NCBI GenBank assembly: GCA_900542935.1
Contig: UQPN01000005.1
Coordinates: forward strand, 47,112-111,111
Direction: 5' to 3'
Origin: an uncultured Eubacteriales bacterium
Lineage (GTDB): Bacteria; Bacillota; Clostridia; Christensenellales; Borkfalkiaceae
Length of the DNA: 64,000 nucleotides
The first letter of the stretch is position 1. Each line of letters starts with the position of its first letter. The notes under the pieces are model-generated. The model ran no database searches. It was not told where the DNA came from and saw nothing but the letters and a program-made list of their open reading frames with translations. Below, piece after piece: positions 1 to 9,256 of this stretch. The position numbers were made by a program, and so were the translations under genes.

Positions 1-1553
1 ACGACGGCGTACATACAAATGCTTACAGATACGTTACCCCCGGCAAGGCAAGCGGCTGGAACAATCAGCTGGTCGTTGTGCCGTCGGACGATTCCAGCAT
101 CGGCGTGGGCATGCTCAATTTAACCGAGCATGGCAATTATCTCACATTTGATTTCTACACCGACAACGCGGCAGAACTCTCCCTTACGATGGGGCACTGG
201 CTGTATTCGAAAACCATTCGTTTAACGGCGGGCAAAAAAGTCGGTACGTCGCTCGAAACGGATAAATACATCGCGGTGATAAAAGACGGCAAGCGCCTGT
301 ACACCCTGCCGCAGGGCGAATGGGTAACCGTGTCGCTGGCGTTCCGCGACGCCTATCAGCCGATTTCCGGCTGGTCGCGCGCGTCTATTTTCGTGGCGCT
401 TACGGGCGCGAACGAAACGGCGTATATCGATAACGTCCGCTATTACGAAACAAATTCGTATATTCCCGCGGAATTCGACGGCGAACGCCCCGTATCCGAT
501 TATTATATTGCGGACGGCGTGTACGAAAGCGTGTCGTTTGCGAAATCCGCCGACGGCGAGCAGTTTGCGGGTTCGGTGAAATATACTTCGTCGCTCACCT
601 CCGCGATTATCGACGCGGAAGAGCGCTGGAACGACGGCTTGAAATTCAGCAATATTCATGATTCCGCGTTCCACCCCGCGGGTGATTTCTACGATAAAGG
701 CTACCATTACATTTCGTTTAAAATGTACGCAACGGGCAACTTCGGCGGCATCGCGGTACAGTCCTGGTGCAACGACGGCAAGGGCGCGAAGCAGTACACC
801 GCCAACCTCACGCCGGGCAAGAAAACCGCGCTGAACGTATATCTGATGAACGAGGACGGCACTTACGCCCGCTATATCGAAACCGATACCTGGTACACGC
901 TTACGATTCCCGTGGAATATGCGGCGAAACCCACAAACTGGTCGTCGATTTACTATCGGCTGCTGAAAGGCGACGGCGACGGAGAAGCGGTGGCGTATCT
1001 CAAAGATTTAAGCTATCATAACACGAAGCCGGCGGACGTTCCCAGAGACGCCGACGAATACCTGCAGGTAACGTTCGGCGATCCTTCGGGCGGCACGAAA
1101 GAACTGATTACCGAGGGCGACTTTAAAAATTCCTACAAATTCACGCTGAACATGAGCGGTTCGTGGAAGTCGGCGCTGATTCTCGGCGATACTTCTTCGC
1201 CCGTGTACACCGCGAAGTACGTGTTTGCGGAAATTTACATGAAAGACGTTACAACCTTCAACACGCAGGATCAGCTGGGCTTTATGGCAAATAAAGATAA
1301 CTACAACGATCCCCGCACGATCGGCGTGGATAAGACGGACGGCGTTGTGCTGTTCTACGATATGGCTGGCAACCCCGTAACCACGGTGCAGAACGAAACC
1401 TGGTATAAAATGGCGGTACCCGTGAAAGCGGTGCCGAACAAAACGTGGGGCACGTTGAGAATGTTCTTCGAATTCGATACTTCGGCAACTTCGAACGCAA
1501 CGGTGTACCTGCGCAACGCCGATTACGGCAATACCAACATTTACGCGGAATAA
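1..1553 (+). CDS. Large secreted-type repeat protein, 5' end outside window
   Basis: The reading frame is open from base 3, so the start and any signal peptide lie upstream of the window; about 516 residues are visible. I do not recognise a named family. At least three beta-rich modules of about 150 residues can be seen. Each ends in a similar segment: GEWVTVSLAF, DTWYTLTIPVE and ETWYKMAVPV, followed by a strand such as NATVYLRNADYG. This looks like jelly-roll carbohydrate-binding-type modules. The same WYT motif recurs in the secreted protein at 1991, so the two are probably paralogues. There are no obvious catalytic motifs and no sortase or transmembrane tail at the visible C terminus, so the protein may be released. 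A cell-surface or glycan-binding role is inference only. Confidence 0.75.
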   Translation, partial: DGVHTNAYRYVTPGKASGWNNQLVVVPSDDSSIGVGMLNLTEHGNYLTFDFYTDNAAELSLTMGHWLYSKTIRLTAGKKVGTSLETDKYIAVIKDGKRLYTLPQGEWVTVSLAFRDAYQPISGWSRASIFVALTGANETAYIDNVRYYETNSYIPAEFDGERPVSDYYIADGVYESVSFAKSADGEQFAGSVKYTSSLTSAIIDAEERWNDGLKFSNIHDSAFHPAGDFYDKGYHYISFKMYATGNFGGIAVQSWCNDGKGAKQYTANLTPGKKTALNVYLMNEDGTYARYIETDTWYTLTIPVEYAAKPTNWSSIYYRLLKGDGDGEAVAYLKDLSYHNTKPADVPRDADEYLQVTFGDPSGGTKELITEGDFKNSYKFTLNMSGSWKSALILGDTSSPVYTAKYVFAEIYMKDVTTFNTQDQLGFMANKDNYNDPRTIGVDKTDGVVLFYDMAGNPVTTVQNETWYKMAVPVKAVPNKTWGTLRMFFEFDTSATSNATVYLRNADYGNTNIYAE

Positions 1554-1573
1554 TCAATATGCGGCAATAGTTG

Positions 1574-1624
1574 AGGCTTCCCCTTGGGGGGAAGCTGTCA
1601 ACGAAGTTGACTGATGAGGGGCAG
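1574..1624 (+). repeat. Two-hairpin dispersed repeat, copy A
   Basis: Hairpin 1 is GGCTTCCCC with GGGGAAGC. Hairpin 2 is GTCAAC-GAA-GTTGAC. The copy ends with TGATGAGGGG. It follows the stop codon of the first gene, in the 268-base gap before the small peptide gene. Other copies are at 4233, 20751, 25785, 36422, 38704, 38940, 40008 and (inverted) 51913. Confidence 0.85.
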
Positions 1625-1821
1625 CCGAAAGTCTGTTTGAAATTAAAAATAAATCAGCGAAAAAACACCGTTGCCCCTCTATCATTCATCAAAGTTATGC
1701 CTTGCCGTCTTTTCCCAAGGGAGAAAGGCTTGAATAAGGCAAAATTTCGGTACGAACGCCGCGGAAAATAAAAACCTGCGGCACAAAAATAAATTGCCGG
1801 AAGGCAAAACGGGAGGAAAAT

Positions 1822-1974
1822 ATGAAACTTTACACCACACCACGCCTCGTCGCAATCGTTTTCAATGAAAGCGACGCGGTAAGAACCAGCGGCACGTTAG
1901 CGGTAAGCGAAAAGGGCTATCGGGACATTTTTAACGACTCTGCTTCCACCGACGAGAGCGGAGCGAACGAATAA
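1822..1974 (+). CDS. 50-residue peptide of the short 'TSG' type
   Basis: ATG at 1822 is preceded by GGGAGGAAAA with good spacing, and the frame stops at 1974, only 16 bases before the large secreted protein at 1991, so the two are probably co-transcribed. The peptide begins MKLYTTPRLVAIVF, has an acidic step and then VRTSG, and ends in a Ser/Asp/Glu-rich tail. Short proteins with an MKKY-x-P start, a hydrophobic strand and a D-x-x-x-TSG motif occur in many gut clostridia; I know of no function. There is no signal peptide or Cys-rich core. It might be a precursor peptide, a small regulator or a partner of the secreted protein; the sequence does not decide. Confidence 0.6.
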   Translation: MKLYTTPRLVAIVFNESDAVRTSGTLAVSEKGYRDIFNDSASTDESGANE

Positions 1975-1990
1975 GGGAGGAAAAAGGAAA

Positions 1991-4102
1991 ATGAAGAAGA
2001 ACAAAGGACTTATCTGCAGCGCTTTCGCGTTTCTCGCCGCTTCTTTGGTAGGTGGCGGAGTAGCTTTGGCGAATGCCGACGAAAAGGGTACGAAAACGTT
2101 TGACGACATTGCTTTAACCATGGCGAAAGGCGCTTCCATGCGTATCGGCACGGATGAAAATTTTACGGAAACGGGCTTGCGCTTTACCATGCAGGTATCG
2201 AAAACGGATTATACCCAACTGAACGCCGACCTGTACGAAAGTATCGAATGGGGCATGCTGATCGCTCCCGTGGAAAACGTGAAAGCCGCGGAATTCAATG
2301 CGGAAAACTTATTCGGCGCAAATGCGAAATACGTATTCAACGAAGAAAACGCGGCAGAGGGCAAATATGCCGCCATCAACGTAACGGAAACCGCGCTTAC
2401 GCTTGCTTCCGAAACGAATCTCGGTATTGAAAACGCGGAAAATTATTACGTGTTCAGCGGCTATATGCACTCTGTCCGGGAGGAAAATCTCACCCGCGGT
2501 TTTGTGGGCAGAGGCTACGTGAAATACACGGTAAAGGGCGAAGAAACGCCGCAATATAAATTTGCGGAATATTTCGGCGGAGATATCGAAAACAACACCG
2601 TTTCCGCCTACTATGTGGCGCAGAAATACGTTTCCGATGCCGCGGTTACCGATACGGATGCGAAAAATTACGTCCGCACGAACTATCTTGAAAACGCCGT
2701 CGCGCTGAAAACGGCTTCCGTAAACATTACGGCAAACGATTATCTCGAAGATATCACCGTCGGCACGTATAAAACGGAAGTAAGCGAAACGAACATGGTA
2801 ACGGCGAAAATCGGCGAGCAGTACGATTTATCGGCGGAAAGCAATGCGAAAGAGGGCTATGCGCTGCGCGAAGAATTATCGTCTGCGACAACGCCCGTAT
2901 ACCGCGGACAGCAGCTTTCTATCAAGCGGTATTACGAAGCGGACGGCTTTATTCCGTTCTCCTCCGCAGGCGCGATTACCGCGGCAACCGTAGAGGACGG
3001 CGAAGAGTTCGCGGGCGCCTACAAGTTTACGGGCACGCGGCTTCAGCTTGCCAGCGGCGATCTGAAAAACTATAAGGTGCTGAAAGGCGTAACCGTCCCC
3101 GAAGACGGCAAAGTGCACCTTGTAAACTACGTTACGATGAAAGCTTATTATACGACGTACGGCGCGTTCAACCTTGTTTCGCAACTTGGCGACGGCGTTA
3201 TCGGCGATAATAAATGGGCGGTTTCCGTAGACTGGTACGATTCTTCCGAGGGCGGCGTTGGAGACGGCTATAAACTCAATGAGTCGAAAGTTTCGTATTA
3301 CGACGAAAACGGATACAGAACGTTTAAATTGAATACGAATACGTGGTATACCGTGGCATTCCCCGTGCATACGAATTATCACGATTCGGCGCGTTTCGGC
3401 GGCATGTACTGGGATTTGCCCGCAAATAACACTTTGTACTTCAAAGACGTGAAAATCGAAAATTCGGCGGTTGATCCGTTTGACGTTTCCGCGGCTTATT
3501 CTGATATTTTGAATGTCGGGACATCTTCTACCACAGAAACAACGGTAACGGGAGGTGACTTTGCGGGTAGTAAAAAAATTGAAACAACGAGTAATGCTTG
3601 GGAAGCCGGTTTGTGTATCGTTGGCGTTAGTGAAGCGGAAACAAAAAGAGTTCTTACGAAAGGCGTGAAGTATGTTTCGTTTGACGTATATTTCACAGGC
3701 GCAACAAGCGGCGTTTACTTCTGGGACAATATCTGCAAAGATAATAAAGATTCCGATGAAAAAGAATTGAGAATAGACGTAACCGCAACGTTTAACGAAG
3801 CTTTGCCTTCTTATAGCTATACATTTACATATAACAATAACGGCGTATGGGGCAAATGGAACGGCTTCCACTCCGGTTCGGGCAAGACGGCGGAAATTCT
3901 TCGTTTTTACGATAAAGACGGTAACAAAGCAGATACTTTACAGAAAGACACATGGTACACCGCGGTGCTTATGCTTACTACGGGAAATAAAGGCGGTTTC
4001 TGGGGATCGATGAGATTGTCGCCTCGGGGCGGTTCGACGGAAACTCCCGCAATCATGTATTATAACAATCTGCGGTATTCCTGCGTTGACCCTAAGGCGT
4101 AA
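1991..4102 (+). CDS. Secreted beta-sandwich repeat protein with signal peptide
   Basis: The 703-residue product starts with a clear Sec signal peptide: MKKNK, a hydrophobic run to about residue 25, then a likely cleavage after ALANA. The first half (about 35-250) contains a GLRFTMQVS...WGMLIAP region of a kind common in clostridial exported proteins. The second half has two modules ending in NTWYTVAFPV and DTWYTAVLML, matching the protein upstream. No sortase motif or transmembrane tail is present, so secretion or loose wall association is likely. Ribosome binding site GGGAGG lies 9 bases upstream. From about 3480 the coding sequence is visibly poorer in GC and uses more TCT, ACA and AGT codons than the first part, which suggests that the last module has a different origin. 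Function unknown. Confidence 0.8.
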   Translation: MKKNKGLICSAFAFLAASLVGGGVALANADEKGTKTFDDIALTMAKGASMRIGTDENFTETGLRFTMQVSKTDYTQLNADLYESIEWGMLIAPVENVKAAEFNAENLFGANAKYVFNEENAAEGKYAAINVTETALTLASETNLGIENAENYYVFSGYMHSVREENLTRGFVGRGYVKYTVKGEETPQYKFAEYFGGDIENNTVSAYYVAQKYVSDAAVTDTDAKNYVRTNYLENAVALKTASVNITANDYLEDITVGTYKTEVSETNMVTAKIGEQYDLSAESNAKEGYALREELSSATTPVYRGQQLSIKRYYEADGFIPFSSAGAITAATVEDGEEFAGAYKFTGTRLQLASGDLKNYKVLKGVTVPEDGKVHLVNYVTMKAYYTTYGAFNLVSQLGDGVIGDNKWAVSVDWYDSSEGGVGDGYKLNESKVSYYDENGYRTFKLNTNTWYTVAFPVHTNYHDSARFGGMYWDLPANNTLYFKDVKIENSAVDPFDVSAAYSDILNVGTSSTTETTVTGGDFAGSKKIETTSNAWEAGLCIVGVSEAETKRVLTKGVKYVSFDVYFTGATSGVYFWDNICKDNKDSDEKELRIDVTATFNEALPSYSYTFTYNNNGVWGKWNGFHSGSGKTAEILRFYDKDGNKADTLQKDTWYTAVLMLTTGNKGGFWGSMRLSPRGGSTETPAIMYYNNLRYSCVDPKA

Positions 4103-4113
4103 AACAAAACAAA

Positions 4114-4144
4114 AAGCCTTCCCCCGTTAAACGGGGGAAGGCTT
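4114..4144 (+). terminator. Strong hairpin after the secreted protein gene
   Basis: A perfect 13-base stem (AAGCCTTCCCCCG with CGGGGGAAGGCTT, loop TTAAA) starts 12 bases after the stop. The right arm ends in CTT but no long T run follows, so termination efficiency is uncertain. The stem shares the CTTCCCC core of the dispersed repeats. Confidence 0.6.
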
Positions 4145-4162
4145 GCAATAAGGCAATAATTC

Positions 4163-4284
4163 TTGCTTCCCCTTGCCTGAAAAAAGTCGGTGAACTTCAT
4201 TTTTTCGGCAAAAATGGTCAGCCTATTTCATAGGCTTCCCCTTGGGGGGAAGCTCTGCCGCAAAGCGGCGGTGATGAGGGGCAG
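4163..4284 (+). repeat. Extended dispersed repeat (copy B, two-hairpin core at 4233)
   Basis: About 120 bases that recur almost intact, in inverse orientation, at 51913-52034. The 5' part holds CTTCCCCTTG, a run of A, TTCATTTTTTCGGCAAAAATG and then the hairpin AGCCTATTTCATAGGCT. The 3' part is the standard element with hairpin 2 CTGCCGC-AAA-GCGGCGG and TGATGAGGGG. Together with the terminator it fills most of the gap before the GH3 gene; nothing else is visible there. Confidence 0.85.
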
Positions 4285-4364
4285 TTTCATCGCCGAAAAT
4301 CAAAAAATATTCAGACAAACGGGCTGAAAAAACGGCTCATTTCAATCAGATCACACAAAAAAAT

Positions 4365-7091
4365 ATGTTTCAGGTAGAAAAATATCAGAAAGCTTGCAGA
4401 GAATTGATCCCCGAAGGCATTGTTCTTTTAAAAAACAAAAACGGCGTTTTGCCTTTTAAATCCACCGATAAAATCGCTTTGTTTTCGCGCGGACAGTTCG
4501 AATACGTGAAAAGCGGTTCCGGTTCCGGCGGCAGAGTCAACTGCCCGTACATCACGCAGTTTTACGACGAATTTTCCTCCCGCGCGCAGCTCGACGAAGA
4601 AGTCTCCGCGTTTTATCGCGATTTTATCGCGGAAAACCCCGCCGAGGGCGACGGCTGGACGTACCCCGCCTCGCAGAAACAGCCGCTTTTACCCGAAGAA
4701 CTGGTAAAACGCGCGGCGGAAAAGAACGATAAAGCCGTGTTTATTCTCTCACGTATCTGCGGCGAAGGGTACGATTGCAAGGCGGAAAAAGGCAACTGGT
4801 ATTTATCGGACGAAGAACGGCAGTCGATCGCGCTGATTTGCAGATATTTCGCGGGCAGGGCGGCGGTGCTTGTAAATTCGGGCAATTTAATCGATCTTTC
4901 CTGGCACGAAGAACTTTCCGTTCCCGCGCTGGCGCTGGTGTGGCAGGGCGGACAGGAAGGGGCGCGCGGCACGGCGGACGCGCTTTTTAACGTAATTCCG
5001 CCAAGCGGCAGGCTTGCCGATACGGCGGCGCGGCTGGAAAGCTACCCGCAGGAGGTTGCCGCGCGTATCACGGGCAAACCCGCGTTCGGCAACGAAGTGC
5101 GCAATTTCCGCGCCGAAGATATTTATGTGGGCTATCGCTATTTCGAAACGTTTGCGAAAGACGACGTGCTTTTCCCGTTCGGCTACGGCTTAACTTACAC
5201 GCAATTCGCAATCGTTTGCGAAACCGCCGCGGTGTGCGGCGACGCCGTGAATTTTGTTTTCCGCGTAAAAAACACGGGCAAAGAGCGCGGCAAAGAGGTG
5301 GTGCAGCTGTATTTTTTCGCTCCGCAGGGCAGGCTGGGCAAGCCGGCGCGCGTGTTGTGCGGGTTTAAAAAGACGAAAGAACTGCAGCCCGGAAACACGC
5401 AGAAAATCGAAATTTCCGTGCCGTTTTACACGCTTGCTTCGTACGACGATACGGGCGCCGCGGGCGCGGAAAGCGGCGAAAACACGGCGTATTGCTACGT
5501 GGCGGAAGCGGGAGAATACGCGTTTTATGCGGGCGAAAACGTGCGCGACGCGGAAAAATGCTTCTCCTTCCGTATGGATAAATTGCGGATTATTTCGCGC
5601 TGTTCGCAGTGCCTCGCACCCGTGTTCCCGTTTGAAAAAATGGCTACGACGGACGGCAAAACGTACTTTTTCGAACCCGCGGCGCTGCAAAAATCACCCG
5701 TGCGCATCGAAAGAAGCGCGGCGGCGGAAACGCCCGTAACGGGCAATCGCGGCATAAAATTAAAAGACGTCGAAAGCGGCAGAGCCACGCTTGAAGAATT
5801 TGTCGCGCAGTTTACGGCGGAAGAACTTTGCATGCTGGTGCGCGGCGAGGGCATGTCCTCGGTGAAGGGCAGCGTTTCGGGCTCGGCAAGCTGTTTCGGC
5901 GGCGTATCCGCCGTGTGGGCGGAGGCGGGCGTGCCCGTCATCACCACCTGCGACGGACCGAGCGGCGTGCGGCTGGAATGTTCCATCGAAACGCAGCAGA
6001 TCCCTTCGGGCACGCTGATTGCCTGCGCATGGGATCCGTATGCGGCGGGCGCGGTGTACGAGGGCTTCGCGGGCGAACTGGCTCTGCACGGGGTAGACGT
6101 GGCGCTGGCCCCCGGCATGAATATTCACCGCCACCCCTTAGGCGGCAGAAATTTCGAATATTATTCGGAAGATCCGCTTCTTTCCGGCGAAAACGCGGCG
6201 GCGATGGCGGAAGTCATGGCGAAAAACGGCGCGTTCGTTACGCTGAAACATTTCGCGGGAAACGAACAGGAACTTTGCCGCGGCTCGGTGGACGAAGAGA
6301 TGAGCGAGCGCGCTCTTCGCGAAATATATCTGAAAGGCTTCGAAATCGCGGTGCGCGGCGGCTACGCGAAATATATCATGACGTCATATAACCGCGTCGC
6401 AAACGTGCACTGTTCCAATTCCTACGCGCTTACCACGCAGATTCTGCGCGGCGAATGGGGCTTTCGCGGCGCGGTGATGACGGACTGGTGGGCGGCGTGC
6501 GATTCCGCGGAAGCACTGGATAAGGGCGTAGGCTGCGCGGACGAAAACGCCGACGTTACGAAATTAGCTTCCGGCGTACGCGCGCAGAACGATTTGTACA
6601 TGGTGGTGCCGGACGCCGCGACGTATAAAGACGATCTGAAAAAGCAGCTCGAACAGGGCAATTTAACGTTCTTCGATCTGCGCCGTTCGGCGGAGAATAT
6701 ACTGCGCTGCGTCATGCTTACCGAAACGTTTAAAAAGGGCGGTTTCAAACGCCGCGATTTATCGGTGAAAGCGGGAAAAACGCTGTACGACAAGCCGTTT
6801 TCAAGCGATAAATTCACCGTGCGGCTGCCCGCGGCGAAAGAATACGCGATGCGGTTTTCGTACGCGGTGGACGGCGATACGCTGGCGCAATACAAACTGA
6901 CGGTGCGCGTAAACATGCAGGTAACGGTAAACCCCGTGGTGCGCGGCACGAACGGCAAAGAAGAAACAAGCGATTTATTTTCGGTGTATCTGCCGCAGGA
7001 AGCGGAGTTCTGGTTTGAAGGCACTTCGTGGCGGACGGAAAAGGCGGCGTATAAAATCACCCGCGTAATGATTTACGAAAAGCAGGATTAA
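4365..7091 (+). CDS. Glycoside hydrolase family 3, domain-permuted
   Basis: 908 residues without a signal peptide, so probably cytoplasmic. The domain order is reversed relative to ordinary GH3. The alpha/beta sandwich comes first (GIVLLKNKNGVLPF near residue 20), then FGYGLTYTQF and a fibronectin-III-like domain (about 285-385), and last the TIM barrel (about 480-810). The barrel has PGMNIHRHPLGGRNFEYYSE, KHFAGNEQE and the nucleophile motif VMTDWW, with Asp707 as predicted nucleophile. This order is known from Ruminococcus albus and Butyrivibrio fibrisolvens beta-glucosidases. A beta-glucosidase or related exo-glycosidase role is likely; the exact substrate is not readable. No strong ribosome binding site precedes ATG 4365, which is unusual here. 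It leads a four-gene run ending with an AraC regulator. Confidence 0.9.
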   Translation: MFQVEKYQKACRELIPEGIVLLKNKNGVLPFKSTDKIALFSRGQFEYVKSGSGSGGRVNCPYITQFYDEFSSRAQLDEEVSAFYRDFIAENPAEGDGWTYPASQKQPLLPEELVKRAAEKNDKAVFILSRICGEGYDCKAEKGNWYLSDEERQSIALICRYFAGRAAVLVNSGNLIDLSWHEELSVPALALVWQGGQEGARGTADALFNVIPPSGRLADTAARLESYPQEVAARITGKPAFGNEVRNFRAEDIYVGYRYFETFAKDDVLFPFGYGLTYTQFAIVCETAAVCGDAVNFVFRVKNTGKERGKEVVQLYFFAPQGRLGKPARVLCGFKKTKELQPGNTQKIEISVPFYTLASYDDTGAAGAESGENTAYCYVAEAGEYAFYAGENVRDAEKCFSFRMDKLRIISRCSQCLAPVFPFEKMATTDGKTYFFEPAALQKSPVRIERSAAAETPVTGNRGIKLKDVESGRATLEEFVAQFTAEELCMLVRGEGMSSVKGSVSGSASCFGGVSAVWAEAGVPVITTCDGPSGVRLECSIETQQIPSGTLIACAWDPYAAGAVYEGFAGELALHGVDVALAPGMNIHRHPLGGRNFEYYSEDPLLSGENAAAMAEVMAKNGAFVTLKHFAGNEQELCRGSVDEEMSERALREIYLKGFEIAVRGGYAKYIMTSYNRVANVHCSNSYALTTQILRGEWGFRGAVMTDWWAACDSAEALDKGVGCADENADVTKLASGVRAQNDLYMVVPDAATYKDDLKKQLEQGNLTFFDLRRSAENILRCVMLTETFKKGGFKRRDLSVKAGKTLYDKPFSSDKFTVRLPAAKEYAMRFSYAVDGDTLAQYKLTVRVNMQVTVNPVVRGTNGKEETSDLFSVYLPQEAEFWFEGTSWRTEKAAYKITRVMIYEKQD

Positions 7092-7135
7092 CCGAGCGCC
7101 GCCAAAGCGCCTGCGCGAACTACAAGGAAACATTT

Positions 7136-9253
7136 ATGAACGATAAAATTTTCGATCATCTGCCGCCGTCGGCGGGGATCAATCCCATTCTGCACAATCT
7201 TCCGGGCAGCGACGTTCCGGCGGCGTGCGAGGCGCTGAAAGATTTCGGCTTTGCGGGCGCCGTAACCAACGTTCCGGGCATAAACGGCTTCACGCAAAAC
7301 CCGGAAAACGTAAAAGAACTGGTGAGCGCCGTGAAAACGCTGCACGAAAACGGACTGGAATACTGGATATACGACGAAACGGGGTATCCCAGCGGTCAGG
7401 CGGGCGGAATCACGCTGGAAGGGCATAAAAATCTGGAAGCGAAAGGGTTTTATATGCGCAAATTCGAAGCGTTTCTGCAACCGAAAGAATTTACGTACGT
7501 CATCGACGGCGATTCCGATAAAATCGCGTACGCGGCGAAGTATAAAATCGATCTTTCGGATAATTGCGAAGCTTATTTGAAAATTTCTGCCGCGGAAAGC
7601 TTGCCTTTTTCGAAAAAACGCGTTAAAATATCGTTACGGTCCGGCGAAGCGGCGTATGTGTTCATCGTTCGTCCCGCCTACGAGGGCGCGCACACGGTGC
7701 ATAATATTTCCAGCCGCAAACGCTACATCGATATTATGGATAAGCGCGCCGTGAAACGGTTTTTAAACGTGGCGTACGCGCCGATTGCCGCCGCGGACGA
7801 AAACGCTTACAAAAACGCCCGAGCCGTGTTTACAGACGAGCCGAGCGTGATGGCAAGTTACGCCCGCGAACACGAATCGTTCAATTACGCGCTCGCGCCG
7901 TATACGGGTACGTTATTTAAAGAATTTCAAAAACGCCGCGGATATTCGCTGTTGCCGTATCTGCCGCTCGTATTCGAAGAAACCGACGCGCTGTATCCGA
8001 AAATCCGTACGGATTTTTACGAAACCGTCGGCGAGCTGGCGGCGGAAAATTACACGGGGCAGATAGGCGCATACTTAAAAAAGCGCGGCACGAAAATTTC
8101 CGGGCATTATCTTGCCGAGGAACACGTGTGGGAACACGCGGCGAATTACGGCAGTTACGAACGCGTTCTGGAAAAAGCGGGCTATCCCGGCATGGACATT
8201 CTGCAATGCACGCCCGAAGATTTTTATTTCAACGCGCCGAAATTTCTGCAGATGATTGCCGAAAAGAAAAATTCCGACGGCTTCATGGTGGAATTCTGCC
8301 CGTTTTTCAACGCCGAAGCGTTTTATAAAAACGCGTTTGAAAACACGGTGGGTTCGCTGAGCATTTTATATATGTTCGGCGCGCGCAAAATCAACAGCTA
8401 TTACCTGCCGAAACTCTGCGATTACCGCGGCGGCTCGGTGGCTTCTCTCGCCCGGTTCAAAGGCGGACTCACCCGCGAACAGTCGCTGTATTTAAACGCC
8501 TATGCGCGCAGAATGTACGCGGCTCTTTCGGGCAGAAAAACGCAGAAAATCACATGCGTGTACTATGCTTTGGAGGACGTGCAGGCGAAATTCGCCCCGT
8601 GCAACAACGGAAAATACGCGCGCGACGTCGTGCTTACGGCGCTCGATCGTTCCCTGAAAAAACTGGCGGAAACCTTGCTCCTTAGCGGCGAGGAATACGT
8701 CTTTTCGGACGGCGCGCAGCTGCGGGAGGCGGCGAAGAACGCCGCGAAAACGAAGAAAGCGGAAATGCGCCGCGTGGTGGTGCCCGTATGCGATTTTATC
8801 CGGAAAGAAACGCTGGAATCGTTGAAAACGTTATCGGGAAACGGCGCGGAAATCGTGTTTTTGAAAGAGGAGCGCGAAGCCGGCGCGGCGGCTTGCGCCT
8901 GTTACGACGGCGCGGCGAAAACGGGCGGCGGAACGAAAATCGCGGTGGGCGAAAACTGCGGCGTTTATACGGCGGATTTCGGCGAAAGCATCACCGTTTC
9001 CGGATTATTGAAAAAAATCCGCCGCAAGGAAAAGAAACGCGCGTTGCTTGTGCCGAAGAAGAACGTTATCAAGCAAAGTTACGAGGGCGGCATTACGGCG
9101 TATTACAACAACAACCTGCAGGAAACGGAACTTGTCGCGGCGAAGAACGTAACGATTTACAATCCCGCGACGGGCGGCATTTACGGCGCGAAAGCGGGCG
9201 ATACGGTGAAAATCAGCGCGTATCGGCTGGTGTTTGCCGAAGCGGAGGAATAA
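7136..9253 (+). CDS. GH106-like TIM-barrel glycosidase
   Basis: 705 residues with no signal peptide; ribosome binding site AAGGAAA. The segment IYDETGYPSGQAGG (Tyr79-Asp80-Glu81 onward) and the later FTDEPSVMASY are typical, in my experience, of the large GH106-like group (alpha-L-rhamnosidases and relatives, Pfam Glyco_hydro_106), as is the central ISGHYLAEEHVWEH. The protein is shorter than full-length GH106 enzymes and seems to lack their accessory beta-sandwich domains, so the substrate is uncertain. It lies 44 bases after the GH3 gene and 3 bases before the GH112 gene, so it should act in the same intracellular pathway. A rhamnose-linked substrate is possible but not shown. Confidence 0.7.
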   Translation: MNDKIFDHLPPSAGINPILHNLPGSDVPAACEALKDFGFAGAVTNVPGINGFTQNPENVKELVSAVKTLHENGLEYWIYDETGYPSGQAGGITLEGHKNLEAKGFYMRKFEAFLQPKEFTYVIDGDSDKIAYAAKYKIDLSDNCEAYLKISAAESLPFSKKRVKISLRSGEAAYVFIVRPAYEGAHTVHNISSRKRYIDIMDKRAVKRFLNVAYAPIAAADENAYKNARAVFTDEPSVMASYAREHESFNYALAPYTGTLFKEFQKRRGYSLLPYLPLVFEETDALYPKIRTDFYETVGELAAENYTGQIGAYLKKRGTKISGHYLAEEHVWEHAANYGSYERVLEKAGYPGMDILQCTPEDFYFNAPKFLQMIAEKKNSDGFMVEFCPFFNAEAFYKNAFENTVGSLSILYMFGARKINSYYLPKLCDYRGGSVASLARFKGGLTREQSLYLNAYARRMYAALSGRKTQKITCVYYALEDVQAKFAPCNNGKYARDVVLTALDRSLKKLAETLLLSGEEYVFSDGAQLREAAKNAAKTKKAEMRRVVVPVCDFIRKETLESLKTLSGNGAEIVFLKEEREAGAAACACYDGAAKTGGGTKIAVGENCGVYTADFGESITVSGLLKKIRRKEKKRALLVPKKNVIKQSYEGGITAYYNNNLQETELVAAKNVTIYNPATGGIYGAKAGDTVKISAYRLVFAEAEE

Positions 9254-9256
9254 ATT

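Noticed and set aside
1571..1771. 66-codon frame after the first gene
   Set aside because: Starts inside a dispersed repeat copy and has no ribosome binding site.
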